This document shows, piece by piece, positions 52,691-61,914 of a stretch of DNA of 64,000 bases. The stretch covers positions 62,001 to 126,000 of the forward strand of contig NZ_CABVPX010000022.1 in NCBI RefSeq assembly GCF_902499125.1, read 5' to 3'. The position numbers and the translations under genes were made by a program. The first letter of the stretch is position 1. Each line of letters opens with the position of its first letter. The notes under the pieces were generated by a model that had not been told where the DNA came from, made no database searches, and saw only the letters and a program-made list of their open reading frames with translations. The stretch is from Burkholderia arboris. GTDB lineage: Bacteria; Pseudomonadota; Gammaproteobacteria; Burkholderiales; Burkholderiaceae.

Positions 52691-53312
52691 TCGACCGCCT
52701 CACGGCACGCCATCGGGCGGAGCAGCCGATCGGGGCGACACAGGCCGGTGAGAAAGAACGCGTTGCCCGAATTCGACGCGAACGTTTCGTGCAGATGGAT
52801 TGTTCGCACCAGACAGCGTCACCAACCCTGCCATCCATGCGCCACCATTCGCGGGCGCCCATTGCTTCGCGCATCCGTGGCATTCCCCGTTCGTCCTGAC
52901 GGATCCACCAGCCCGTCGTACGCAGCCTGAATCGAACCGAGAGCGGCTGGACCTGACGCAAACGACGGCAGGCCACCCCGATGAACTGCCGCAATCATCG
53001 ATCGCAGCGTGGGCCCGCGAACCGGAACGGCCTGCCATCGCGTACACCGGCAAAACATCGGACAGCAAGAACGGGCAAGCGATCGGCATCGCTCCACCGC
53101 TCCCATGCCGTCGTCACGTCGATTTTCCCCGCATCGCCCCCATCGTCACCCTCCGTCGCGGTCGCCGACCGACACCGAAAGCGGTTTGTCGGTGCATTCC
53201 TTGCACACGCCGGAGAATAATTTGACGGTCCCGATGGCGTCCTTAGACTGGTGCGGAGGATCCACAGAGCGCGCGACGACCTCGCGTCGCGCCACACAAG
53301 CAGGAGATGCGC
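52691..53312. other. About 620 bases without an intact gene
   Basis: No frame here has coding-like composition throughout, and no ribosome binding site supports a start. One short stretch (about 52985-53070, plus strand) reads SIAAWAREPERPAIAYTGKT, resembling the N-terminus of acyl-CoA ligases of the AMP-binding family, but it fades at once. It may be a gene remnant. The last 40 bases hold the leader of the amidohydrolase gene. Confidence 0.45.
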
Positions 53313-54239
53313 ATGCTCACGAAAATCGATACACACCATCACATCGTGCCGCCCGCCTACGCAGCATGGCTGGAAAGTCGCGGCATCACGGCGGGAGGTC
53401 TTCCGATCCCGCACTGGAGCGAAGAAGGGGCGCTCGATCTGATGGAAGCGGAAGGTACGGCGACGGGCATTTTCTCGGTATCGACGCCGGGGGTTCATCT
53501 TGGCGATGACATCGAGGCGCGCGAGAAAGCACGTGAGGTCAACGAATTCACCGCCTCCGTTGTCTCGCGACACCCCGGCCGCTTCGGGTTCTTCGCGACC
53601 CTGACGCTACCGGATGTCGAAGGCGCGATCGCGGAGGCAGCCTATGCGATGGATACGCTCCGTGCGGACGGCGTGGTGCTGATCAGCAGCGTACGAGGCA
53701 CGTACCTCGGTGATGAATCCTGGGCGCCGCTGTTCGAAGAGCTGAACCGGCGTCAGGCAGTTGTCTTCATCCACCCTGGCGATCTACCCTGCGAGCCGGT
53801 ACCCGGGATTCCCCCGTATGCGGCAGACTTTCTTCTCGACACGACTCGGGCGGCGATCAACATTGCGAAAGCCGGTTGGCTCGAACGCTTTCCCGACGTG
53901 AAATTCATCCTGTCGCACGCAGGCGGGTTTGTCCCCTACGCAGCACAGCGAATTGCGCGTGTTGTGTCGCCCGACAACAGCACCGAGGGCGGCCTGGCGC
54001 GACTCAGGCGCTACTACTTCGACACGGCGCTCTCGAGCAGCCCCTACGCGCTACCGGCGTTGCTTGCATTCGCCGATCCATCCCGGATTACGTTCGGGAG
54101 CGACTGGCCGTATGCCAACAAGGACCGGTCGGTCGATTTCACCCGGATGCTCGAAGCGTTTCCGCTGACGGAAGCGCAGCGACACGCGATTTATCGCGGT
54201 AACGCGGAACATCTGTTCCCGCGACTGGCGGTGGCGTAA
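53313..54239 (+). CDS. Amidohydrolase family 2 protein
   Basis: 308 residues. DTHHHIVPP gives the HxH metal pair; HPGDLP, LSHAGGF and GSDWPY supply the other ligands. Paralogue of the gene at 44211 and of ACMSD. AGGAG lies at the right distance from the ATG at 53313, while an ATG six bases earlier would touch it. Such enzymes decarboxylate aromatic or muconate acids or hydrolyse lactones. It stands alone on the plus strand between two aromatic clusters and converges with an MFS gene. Confidence 0.82.
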   Translation: MLTKIDTHHHIVPPAYAAWLESRGITAGGLPIPHWSEEGALDLMEAEGTATGIFSVSTPGVHLGDDIEAREKAREVNEFTASVVSRHPGRFGFFATLTLPDVEGAIAEAAYAMDTLRADGVVLISSVRGTYLGDESWAPLFEELNRRQAVVFIHPGDLPCEPVPGIPPYAADFLLDTTRAAINIAKAGWLERFPDVKFILSHAGGFVPYAAQRIARVVSPDNSTEGGLARLRRYYFDTALSSSPYALPALLAFADPSRITFGSDWPYANKDRSVDFTRMLEAFPLTEAQRHAIYRGNAEHLFPRLAVA

Positions 54240-54249
54240 GAAAAATGCT

Positions 54250-54275
54250 GGGGGCGCCGGATGCCGGGGCCCCCC
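54250..54275. terminator. Hairpin between convergent amidohydrolase and MFS genes
   Basis: GGGGGC-G-CCGG (54250-54260) pairs with CCGG-G-GCCCCC (54264-54274), a stem with one G-G mismatch and loop ATG. On the minus strand it is followed by AGCATTTTT, on the plus strand by CGCTTTCT, so it can end transcription from both sides. Confidence 0.6.
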
Positions 54276-54338
54276 GCTTTCTCGTGTGCGTCGACTCTCG
54301 GTCGGCAACGGATTCTTATCCGCTGCCGACGCTTCCAT

Positions 54339-55607
54339 TCAGGTGTCGGCGCTCGCGAACCTGCCCTTCGGTTGACCTGATCGCAACGTGCGATATTTGC
54401 CGAGCGAGATGAGCAGCGCGCTTGCGATCACCAGCACGATCGGGGCGAGCCGGAGCGGTAACGCGTAGTTGCGATACAGGTCGAAGTAGCGGCCAGCCAC
54501 GAGCGGGCCGACGACTGCGCCGAAACCGTAGCCCGCGAACGCGATGCCATAGTGAAGGCCGAAACGTCTCAGCCCCAGATAGGCGCGGACCAGATAGGAC
54601 AGCAAGTCCCCCTCTGCCCCTATCGCGAGGCCGATGCAGGCGCACGCGAGCAGCACGGATGGCAGGGACGCTGCGTTCATGAGCAGCAGGTACCCCAACG
54701 CGCCGGCGAGCAGGAAACCCGCGCCGACCAGCGGCGCATGAAGGTAATCGATCAGCGCACCGGAAATCAGGCGCCCGATGAGTATTCCGACGCCGATCAG
54801 CGACGCGCAGTTCGCCGCCGCCCCGGGCGACAACCCGCGATCCGCCAACAGCACCGGCAAATGCGGATTGAGCGACAGCGTCGCACTCGAAGCGAGAAAA
54901 GCGACCACGACGATCGTGCCGAGCTTGACCGCCGAGAATGGCGGCTCCGCGCCGGCGAGGTCGGCAGGGCGATCGTCCCTTCGTGGCCGCGGCGCCACCT
55001 TTCGTTCCCGGATCAGCGCATAGGCAAGGAGCGAGCCCGCGAGCGACACGCACGCGCTGATCTGGTAGGCGTGGCGCCAGTGGAACGCCGCGATGAGGTG
55101 CTGGGTGACCGTTGGCGCGGCTGCCGTGCCCACACCGAGTCCGACCATCGCGCAACCCGTCGCGAGCCCGAGGCGCCGGTCGAACCACTGCGGCAGGATC
55201 GCAAGGTAGCCGAGCACCGACGTTGCGGCGCCCGACACACCGATCACCAGCGACAGCGCAATCCAGGCGCCGATGGCGCCGCTCTGCAGCCCCATGCATG
55301 CCACCGCAAGACTGAACGCGATTGCCGAGACGAGAATCACGCGGCGCACGCCAAAACGATCCATCAGCATGCCGATGAACGGACTCGCCGCAGCGAGCCC
55401 GCCCATTGACGCCGCGTAGGACATGGCCGCCTGTTCCCGCGTCCAATGAAATTCACGCAGCACGACGGGCGCGAATACGCCGGCTGTCGCATTGAATACC
55501 GGGGCATAACCCAAAGCCATGCCGATTGCTGCCCCTGCGACGATGGTGGCGAGTTGCAGCTTGCTGGGCCCACTGGCACCTGCGCCCTCTCTGGGTGCTG
55601 CGCTCAT
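54339..55607 (-). CDS. MFS transporter (monocarboxylate/OFA-like)
   Basis: 422 residues, 12 hydrophobic helices, MFS loop motif MDRFGVRRVI. Its N-terminal half resembles MCT/OFA-type carriers for organic acids. AAGGAG precedes the ATG at 55607. It is downstream of the mhp operon on the same strand, 363 bases after mhpC, and may be a second uptake route for arylpropionates or export of an acid product; this is inference. Confidence 0.82.
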   Translation of the reverse strand: MSAAPREGAGASGPSKLQLATIVAGAAIGMALGYAPVFNATAGVFAPVVLREFHWTREQAAMSYAASMGGLAAASPFIGMLMDRFGVRRVILVSAIAFSLAVACMGLQSGAIGAWIALSLVIGVSGAATSVLGYLAILPQWFDRRLGLATGCAMVGLGVGTAAAPTVTQHLIAAFHWRHAYQISACVSLAGSLLAYALIRERKVAPRPRRDDRPADLAGAEPPFSAVKLGTIVVVAFLASSATLSLNPHLPVLLADRGLSPGAAANCASLIGVGILIGRLISGALIDYLHAPLVGAGFLLAGALGYLLLMNAASLPSVLLACACIGLAIGAEGDLLSYLVRAYLGLRRFGLHYGIAFAGYGFGAVVGPLVAGRYFDLYRNYALPLRLAPIVLVIASALLISLGKYRTLRSGQPKGRFASADT

Positions 55608-55970
55608 GTCCGACTCCTTGTGATGCTCGATGGGGTTGCCGGCGCGCGGCCATTTGGCCGGATGCGCCGGATAACAGGCGAATGCGAAGGCAAACAGCGG
55701 GCGTTCGATTGCGCAAACGATCGCGGCAACACCATGAGCAATCGTCAGCCACAAGACCGCGCGATCTCTCGACGTGTGCTCATACGCACCGGACTGGACG
55801 TCCGTGCCCTGCCGGTTCCATTGAGCGAAAGCCGTCAGAGACCGAACGGAACGCACGCACTCCGCGACCCGGGCAACTCGATGAACCCGGCTTCCCGGAA
55901 CGTGCCGCGGCCATCACCGGCCCGCAAGAAAGAGGCGCGGCACCCGCGACAATCGCGAGTGCCGGCCCGC
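55608..55970. other. Intergenic stretch between mhpC and the MFS gene
   Basis: 363 bases with no convincing gene. Short open frames are arginine-rich and unsupported. I see no strong hairpin followed by a T-run on the minus strand, so it is unclear whether the mhp transcript ends here or continues into the MFS gene. Confidence 0.45.
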
Positions 55971-56837
55971 CTAGTTTTGCAGAAAGTCGAGCACCATGCG
56001 ATTGAATGCGTCCGCATGCTCCCACTGCGCCCAGTGCCCGCATCGCCCGAATACATGCAGTTGAGCATTCGGCATGCCCCACACGAGCCGCAGGCCCACA
56101 TCCATCGGCACGAAACGATCGTCGCGCCCCCAGATCACGAGCGCGGGCGACTTGATCTCGTTCAACCGGTAACCATAGTCCGGAAACTGCTTCGGATTGG
56201 CCGCCAGACTTTTCACGAAGTTCTCGAGATGATCGCGCCGCGCAAGCATGTTCTCGAGCCGCGTCTGCATCAGCTCTTCCGTCATCGTGCTCGCGTCGTA
56301 GACGAAGACGTTGAGCATCTTCTCCAGATTCTCGAGCGTCGGCTCGCGATACAGTCCCTGCAACAGCTTGATCCCTTCGGTCGGCATCGGCACGAACTGG
56401 CTCGGGCCGCCCGTGCCGCCGCCCATCAGCACCAGCTTGCCGACGCGCTCCGGATACGACAGCGCGAATGCCACCGCGCTATGCCCGCCCATCGAGTTGC
56501 CGACGAGATGTGCGCGTTCGATGCCGAGCGTATCCAGTACGCCCTTCAGCACACGCGCGTTGAGGTCGGAGCGCGAGCCGGTGCAGACGATCGAATCGCT
56601 CTTGCCCCAACCGGGACAGTCGACGAGGATCACACGGTAGCCCGCGCGAGCGAATACGTCGACGTTGCGATAAAAGTTGGCCCAGCCGCTCGCACCCGGG
56701 CCGGAACCGTGCAGCAGCACCAGCGTTTCCGCCCCTGCGCCGGTGTCGTTGTAGTGCACGCGCAGTTCCGTGCCGCCTTCCATCACGTTCACGAACCTGC
56801 TGGTCGCGGCCTCTGTATGAATCACGGTGTCAGTCAT
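55971..56837 (-). CDS. mhpC: 2-hydroxy-6-oxonona-2,4-dienedioate hydrolase
   Basis: 288 residues, the same length as E. coli MhpC. Oxyanion segment LLHGSGPGASG, nucleophile Ser115 (LVGNSMGG), Asp in IWGRDDRF (239/240) and His268 (GRCGHWAQWEH). It cleaves the ring-fission product of 2,3-dihydroxyphenylpropionate to 2-hydroxypentadienoate and succinate. GAAGGACAT precedes the ATG. Here it is the last mhp gene, after mhpT, whereas in E. coli it follows mhpB. Confidence 0.94.
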   Translation of the reverse strand: MTDTVIHTEAATSRFVNVMEGGTELRVHYNDTGAGAETLVLLHGSGPGASGWANFYRNVDVFARAGYRVILVDCPGWGKSDSIVCTGSRSDLNARVLKGVLDTLGIERAHLVGNSMGGHSAVAFALSYPERVGKLVLMGGGTGGPSQFVPMPTEGIKLLQGLYREPTLENLEKMLNVFVYDASTMTEELMQTRLENMLARRDHLENFVKSLAANPKQFPDYGYRLNEIKSPALVIWGRDDRFVPMDVGLRLVWGMPNAQLHVFGRCGHWAQWEHADAFNRMVLDFLQN

Positions 56838-56851
56838 GTCGATGTCCTTCG

Positions 56852-58153
56852 TCAGATCGATTCGGTTCCAAGTGTGTGCGAGCCGTTGGCCGGCTCGCGC
56901 GGAGATTTCGCGACCACGGCGAGCGCACCGAGCGCCGCGATCACGATGAGCGGAATGCTCGAGATCACGAGCATCGACGCGCTCTGGCCCAACGCCAGCA
57001 GTTGCCCGGCGATCAGCGGGCCGACCATCGAACCCACACGGCCGACGGCCACCGCTGCGCCGACGCCCGTGCCGCGCACCCGCGTCGGATACGTTGCACC
57101 GGCAAGCGCATACAGCACCGATTGCGTGCCAACGAGAAACAGCCCCGCCAGCAGGCCGCCCCATGCCATCGACACGCTGCCCGTCGCGCTGGCGAGCGCC
57201 AGCAACGCAATCGCGATGCCCGCATACATGCCGACCACGACCGGCCGCTTGCCCATGCGATCCATCAGCCCTGCGATCACGATCGCGCCGACGCCGCCGC
57301 CGATGTTGAACATCATCTGCACGATGCTTGCCTGTACCGGTGTGAGGCCGCGCGAGAGCACCATCGACGGCAACCAGTTCATCAGGAAATACAGCACGAT
57401 CAGCGTTCCCAGGTAGCTGATCCACAGCGCGATGGTCGTCACCGCGCGCCCGTCGCTGAAGAGCGCGCGCACGATACCGTCCTTCGACTCGCGGGTCGCA
57501 GCCTGGCTCGCCGCGACGAAGTGCGTCGACTCCTTCAGGAAGAGCGCCAGCAGCGGCAAGGTCAGCAGCGGCCCGATCCCGCCGACATAGAAAATGTGCC
57601 GCCAGCCCTCGGCGCCCGGGCTGACGATGCCGATCACGGCCGCGAGCGCCGCGCCGAACGGCATGCCGCAGTACATCGCGCCGACTGCCGTGCTGCGTTG
57701 TCCGGGCGCCGCCGCTTCCGCGCACAGCGCGATCAGGTTCGGCATCGCAGCGCCGAGACCGAGGCCCGTGAGAAAGCGCGCGACGAGCAGGCTCTGCAGA
57801 TCCCACACCTGGGTCGTTGCAATCGAAAATATCCCGAACAGCGCGACCGACATCATCAGCACGCGCTTGCGGCCGATGCGATCCGCGAGCCTGCCGCCAA
57901 TCGCCGCGCCCGGCAGCAGGCCGAGCGCGCCGATGCCGAATGCCCAGCCGAGCTGCGCGACCGCGAGATGAAACTCGCGTGCCATGCGCGGCGCGGCGAT
58001 GCCGGTGGATTGCAGGTCGAGCCCCTCGAGGAGCGCGACCGCGAGGCACAGGCCGATGGTGATGGCGCCGCCGGCGCGCGAGGGGAAAGCCGTTGACGTT
58101 TTCAATGATGTCTCCAGGTTGAACGGTGCAGCGCTCTTCATGGCGCGTGGCAT
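56852..58153 (-). CDS. mhpT: 3-(3-hydroxyphenyl)propionate MFS transporter
   Basis: 433 residues, aromatic acid:H+ symporter family. Close resemblance to E. coli MhpT in TIGLCLAVALLEGLDLQ, LGLLPGAAIGGRLADRIGRKR and GLGLGAAMPNLIALCAEAA. Twelve hydrophobic helices. The start is ambiguous between 58153 and 58141; neither has a clear ribosome binding site. It lies 10 bases after the aldolase gene and 14 before mhpC, so it is co-transcribed. Confidence 0.92.
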   Translation of the reverse strand: MPRAMKSAAPFNLETSLKTSTAFPSRAGGAITIGLCLAVALLEGLDLQSTGIAAPRMAREFHLAVAQLGWAFGIGALGLLPGAAIGGRLADRIGRKRVLMMSVALFGIFSIATTQVWDLQSLLVARFLTGLGLGAAMPNLIALCAEAAAPGQRSTAVGAMYCGMPFGAALAAVIGIVSPGAEGWRHIFYVGGIGPLLTLPLLALFLKESTHFVAASQAATRESKDGIVRALFSDGRAVTTIALWISYLGTLIVLYFLMNWLPSMVLSRGLTPVQASIVQMMFNIGGGVGAIVIAGLMDRMGKRPVVVGMYAGIAIALLALASATGSVSMAWGGLLAGLFLVGTQSVLYALAGATYPTRVRGTGVGAAVAVGRVGSMVGPLIAGQLLALGQSASMLVISSIPLIVIAALGALAVVAKSPREPANGSHTLGTESI

Positions 58154-58163
58154 GACGGATGGT

Positions 58164-59183
58164 TCAGGCGCGTGCTTCGCGCTTCTTCAGATCGAGCGCA
58201 ACGTCGACGATCATGTCTTCCTGACCGCCCACCATGCGTCGCTTGCCCAGTTCGACGAGAATGTCGACGGCTTTCAGGCCGTACTTCTTCGCGGCGACTT
58301 CGGAATGCCGCAGGAAGCTCGAATACACGCCCGCATAGCCCAGCGCGAGCGTTTCGCGGTCCACGCGCACCGGCCGGTCCTGCAACGGGCGCACGATATC
58401 GTCGGCCGCATCGAGCAGGCGATGGAGATCGGTGCCGTGATGCCAGCCAAGGCGCTCGGCCGCCGCGACGAACACTTCGAGAGGGGCATTGCCCGCTCCC
58501 GCCCCCATGCCCGCCAGACTCGCATCGATGCGGTCGCACCCCTCCTCGACCGCAACGATCGAGTTGGCGACGCCGAGGCTCAGGTTGTGATGGGCATGCA
58601 TGCCCGTCCGGGTCTCCGGACGAAGCACCGCCTTGAGCGCCCTGAAGCGTGCCCGGATGTCGTTCATGTTCATCGCGCCGCCGGAATCGACCACGTATAC
58701 GCAGGTCGCGCCGTAGCTTTCCATCTTCTTCGCTTCGGCCGCGAGGTTGTCGGGCGTGGTCATGTGGCTCATCATCAGAAAGCCGACGGTGTCCATGCCG
58801 AGGCTGCGCGCATACTCGATGTGCTGCTTCGAAATGTCCGCTTCCGTGCAATGGGTCGCGACACGGACGACACGCGCGCCCGCGTCGTACGCGGCCTTCA
58901 GATCGTGAATCGTGCCGATGCCGGGCAGCAGCAGCGTCGCGATCGTCGCGTGCTTCACCACGTCGGCGACTGCCTCGATCCACTCCAGGTCGCTGTGCGC
59001 GCCGAAGCCATAGTTGAAGCTCGAACCCTGCAGGCCATCGCCATGTGCGACCTCGATGCTGTCGACCTTCGCGTCGTCCAGCGCACGGGCGATGTCCTGC
59101 ACGTTCTGAATCGAATACTGATGACGGATCGCGTGCATGCCGTCGCGCAGCGTCACGTCGGAGATATAGAGTTTCTTGTCCAT
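58164..59183 (-). CDS. mhpE: 4-hydroxy-2-oxovalerate aldolase (copy 3, mhp operon)
   Basis: 339 residues. Arg13, Asp14 and His17 in TLRDGMH and the metal motif MHAHHNLSLG are present. AAGGAG lies 9 bases before the ATG. It acts with MhpF to form pyruvate and acetyl-CoA. Very similar to the aldolases at 23299 and 45350. Confidence 0.95.
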   Translation of the reverse strand: MDKKLYISDVTLRDGMHAIRHQYSIQNVQDIARALDDAKVDSIEVAHGDGLQGSSFNYGFGAHSDLEWIEAVADVVKHATIATLLLPGIGTIHDLKAAYDAGARVVRVATHCTEADISKQHIEYARSLGMDTVGFLMMSHMTTPDNLAAEAKKMESYGATCVYVVDSGGAMNMNDIRARFRALKAVLRPETRTGMHAHHNLSLGVANSIVAVEEGCDRIDASLAGMGAGAGNAPLEVFVAAAERLGWHHGTDLHRLLDAADDIVRPLQDRPVRVDRETLALGYAGVYSSFLRHSEVAAKKYGLKAVDILVELGKRRMVGGQEDMIVDVALDLKKREARA

Positions 59184-59201
59184 GATCGAGTGCTCCTTGC
59201 T

Positions 59202-60149
59202 TCAGGCGTTCACAAGCGACGCGGCCATGCGCTCGGCCGTTGCCAGCGCGGCGGAAGTCATGATGTCGAGATTGCCCGCGTAGGCCGGCAGATAATGGGC
59301 CGCGCCCTCCACCTCGATGAAGATCGAGGTCTTGAGTCCGCTGAAATGGCCGAGTCCGGGGATATGCAACGGCGCAGCGGCGGGGATGTCGTCGAACTGC
59401 ACGGATTGCTTCAGGCGATAGCCGGGCACATAGGCCTGGACCGCCGCGGCCATCTGGCTGACCGACGTTTCGATCAGCGCCCGGTCTGCCGCTTCGGACA
59501 GCACATAGACCGTGTCGCGCATCATGAGCGGCGGCTCGGCCGGATTGAGCACGATGATCGCCTTGCCCTTGCCGGCGCCGCCGACCGCTTCAATCGCCTT
59601 CGACGTCGTCTCCGTGAACTCGTCGATGTTGGCGCGCGTGCCGGGCCCTGCCGACTTGCTGCTGATCGATGCAACGATCTCCGCGTAATGCACCTTTGCG
59701 ACCCGCGACACGGCGGCGACCATCGGGATCGTCGCCTGTCCGCCGCACGTGACCATGTTCACGTTCGGCGCATCGAGATGCGCGTCGAGGTTCACCACCG
59801 GCACACAATACGGGCCGATGGCAGCAGGCGTCAGGTCGATCACGCGAATGCCGGGCCTGAGCGTGCGCAGGAACGCGTCGTTCTTCACATGCGCGCCGGC
59901 GGACGTCGCATCGAACACGAAGTCGATCTCGTCGAATACGGGCAGGCGCGCCAGTCCTTCCACGCCTTCATGCGTCGTCGCCACGCCGAGCCTCGCGGCG
60001 CGCGCGAGGCCGTCCGAGGCCGGATCGATGCCGACCATCGCCGCGACGTCGAGATGCTTGCTGCGACGCATGATCTTGATCATCAGGTCGGTGCCGATGT
60101 TGCCGGATCCGATGATCGCCGCTTTGCACCGGGTGTTGTCTGTTGCCAT
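59202..60149 (-). CDS. mhpF: Acetaldehyde dehydrogenase (acylating) (copy 3, mhp operon)
   Basis: 315 residues. NAD site IIGSGNIGTD and catalytic Cys135 (NMVTCGGQAT). The ATG at 60149 was chosen because GGAG lies 8 bases before it; an ATG at 60170 overlapping the mhpD stop is an in-frame alternative. It forms a channelling complex with the aldolase encoded next. Confidence 0.95.
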   Translation of the reverse strand: MATDNTRCKAAIIGSGNIGTDLMIKIMRRSKHLDVAAMVGIDPASDGLARAARLGVATTHEGVEGLARLPVFDEIDFVFDATSAGAHVKNDAFLRTLRPGIRVIDLTPAAIGPYCVPVVNLDAHLDAPNVNMVTCGGQATIPMVAAVSRVAKVHYAEIVASISSKSAGPGTRANIDEFTETTSKAIEAVGGAGKGKAIIVLNPAEPPLMMRDTVYVLSEAADRALIETSVSQMAAAVQAYVPGYRLKQSVQFDDIPAAAPLHIPGLGHFSGLKTSIFIEVEGAAHYLPAYAGNLDIMTSAALATAERMAASLVNA

Positions 60150-60166
60150 GGGAATGTCTCCGTCCG

Positions 60167-60955
60167 TCATTCGCTGAAACTGGCGCGCACACTGCCGAGC
60201 CCTTCGATATGCGCGGTATAAGTGCCGGCCGCCTTCACCGCGACCATCGGGCCAAGCGCGCCCGTCAGCACGATGTCGCCCGCGCGCAGCGGCGTGCCGA
60301 GGCGAACCATCCGGTCCGCGAGCCACGCAGCCGCATTCAGTGGATTGCCGAGGCACGCGCCGCCATTGCCACGTGAAAGCACTTCGCCGTCCTGCGTGAG
60401 CGTCATCGCGCACGCGGTCAGTTCGATATCGCGCAGCAGGACCGGCCGGCTACCGAGCACGAACAGCGCGCTCGACGCGTTGTCCGCCACGGTGTCGAAA
60501 AACCGGATGTCCCAGTCGCGGATGCGACTGTCGACGACCTCGATCGCAGCCACCGCATACGCGGTCGCGGAGATCAGATCCGGGAACGTGTGTTTTTCGG
60601 CGGTCAGGTCGCGTTCGAGCACGAGCGCGATCTCCGCTTCGACCTTCGGCTGGATCAACGAGGCACGCGGCATCGGCTGGCTGTCGCCGTAAGCCATCGA
60701 CGCGAACAACGCGCCGAAGTCCGGCTGATCGACGCCGAGTTGCTTCTGCACCGCGGGCGAAGTCAGGCCGATCTTCCTGCCGACGATCCGCTCGCCGTTC
60801 GCCTTGCGCAAGTCGTTGTTGATCTGCTGGATCGCGTAGGCGCGCGTCGCGTCGCCTTCTAGACACGTATCGCGCAACGGCGCGATCGGCCGGCGCGAGG
60901 CCCGCGCTTCACGCAGGCGCGCGGCCATCGAAACAATGCTGTTGTCATCCGACAT
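60167..60955 (-). CDS. mhpD: 2-keto-4-pentenoate hydratase (copy 3, mhp operon)
   Basis: 262 residues. Family segments VGRKIGLTSPAVQKQLGVDQ and PKVEAEIALVLERDL (metal glutamates). It hydrates 2-hydroxypenta-2,4-dienoate to 4-hydroxy-2-oxovalerate. The ribosome binding site GGAGATAGAG overlaps the end of mhpB, which finishes 4 bases before this gene starts. Confidence 0.94.
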   Translation of the reverse strand: MSDDNSIVSMAARLREARASRRPIAPLRDTCLEGDATRAYAIQQINNDLRKANGERIVGRKIGLTSPAVQKQLGVDQPDFGALFASMAYGDSQPMPRASLIQPKVEAEIALVLERDLTAEKHTFPDLISATAYAVAAIEVVDSRIRDWDIRFFDTVADNASSALFVLGSRPVLLRDIELTACAMTLTQDGEVLSRGNGGACLGNPLNAAAWLADRMVRLGTPLRAGDIVLTGALGPMVAVKAAGTYTAHIEGLGSVRASFSE

Positions 60956-60959
60956 GGCT

Positions 60960-61913
60960 CTATCTCCTGGAAAGGGCCCGTTCTCGCGCATGCATCGCGC
61001 CAAAGCCCGCGATCCATTCTGGAATCGCGCGGTAGTAATCGATCGATGCCGCGTATGGGCCGCTCGCCGCAAGCGCACCGAATGCGGCGACCCACGTGCG
61101 GATCTCGTGCGCGGACTTGCCCGCATCACGCGTGATCGCTTCGTTCGTGAGGCCATCTGCGGCGGTGATGTCACCGCGTTCGAGCAGCCCGAGAAACATG
61201 CGGTCCCATGCGGGATTGAGCGGATGCAGGCGGCTGTCACCCGCCGCGAATGCCTTGGCCGCCGCGACGGTGCGGGATTGCCGCGCATCGCGCGATTCCG
61301 GCGACGGGTTGCGGCCCGCAATCAACCGCTCCGCGACGACATCGTCCGCGCCCGCGATTTCCGGCACCGGCGGCTCATGCGAGATACCGCCCGAGCCGAT
61401 CAGCAACACGCGCCGGTTCGTGCGCGCGACGGCACGGCCAATCGCATCGCCGAGCAGTCGTGCGCGGCGGCACGACGCCATCGGCGGCGCAACCGAGTTG
61501 ATGAAGACGGGTACCACCGGATAGCGGTCGATGCCGCCCGTGAGCACCTCGAGCGCCTGCGCGCAGCCGTGATCGACCTGCATGCGATACGACACGGCGA
61601 CGTCGATATCGCTGGCGAGCGTGGCATCGGCGAGCGCGAGCGCCACATCGCGCGCGACGGGCAACGGGCCGGCCGCGCTGCCGAAATCGCCGACAGCCGT
61701 CGCCCCTACGCCGATGCAGAACTGCGGCATCACGTCGTAGAAAAATCCGTTGTAGTGATCCGGCGCGAACACGATCACCAACTCCGGATCGAACGCGTCG
61801 ACCCGCTCGCGCGCCGCGCGCTGCACCCGCTCGACTTCCGCGACAACTGCCGGCGCGGGATCGAAATAACCGTGCAGCGGCGTGTGCGACATGCATTCGA
61901 GATGGATCGGCAT
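60960..61913 (-). CDS. mhpB: 2,3-dihydroxyphenylpropionate 1,2-dioxygenase
   Basis: 317 residues, class III (LigB-type) extradiol dioxygenase. His115 (MQVDHG) and His179 (GGISHEPP) fall at exactly the catalytic positions known for E. coli MhpB, and FAPDHYNGFFYDVMP and PIPEWIAGFG are shared. It opens the catechol ring of 2,3-dihydroxyphenylpropionate. It starts 1 base before the end of mhpA, so the two are nearly coupled. Confidence 0.97.
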   Translation of the reverse strand: MPIHLECMSHTPLHGYFDPAPAVVAEVERVQRAARERVDAFDPELVIVFAPDHYNGFFYDVMPQFCIGVGATAVGDFGSAAGPLPVARDVALALADATLASDIDVAVSYRMQVDHGCAQALEVLTGGIDRYPVVPVFINSVAPPMASCRRARLLGDAIGRAVARTNRRVLLIGSGGISHEPPVPEIAGADDVVAERLIAGRNPSPESRDARQSRTVAAAKAFAAGDSRLHPLNPAWDRMFLGLLERGDITAADGLTNEAITRDAGKSAHEIRTWVAAFGALAASGPYAASIDYYRAIPEWIAGFGAMHARERALSRR

Positions 61914-61914
61914 C

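Noticed and set aside
52995..53573. Minus-strand open frame of 192 codons overlapping the amidohydrolase start
   Set aside because: It overlaps a well-supported plus-strand gene. Its translation has no domain and composition unlike coding sequence.
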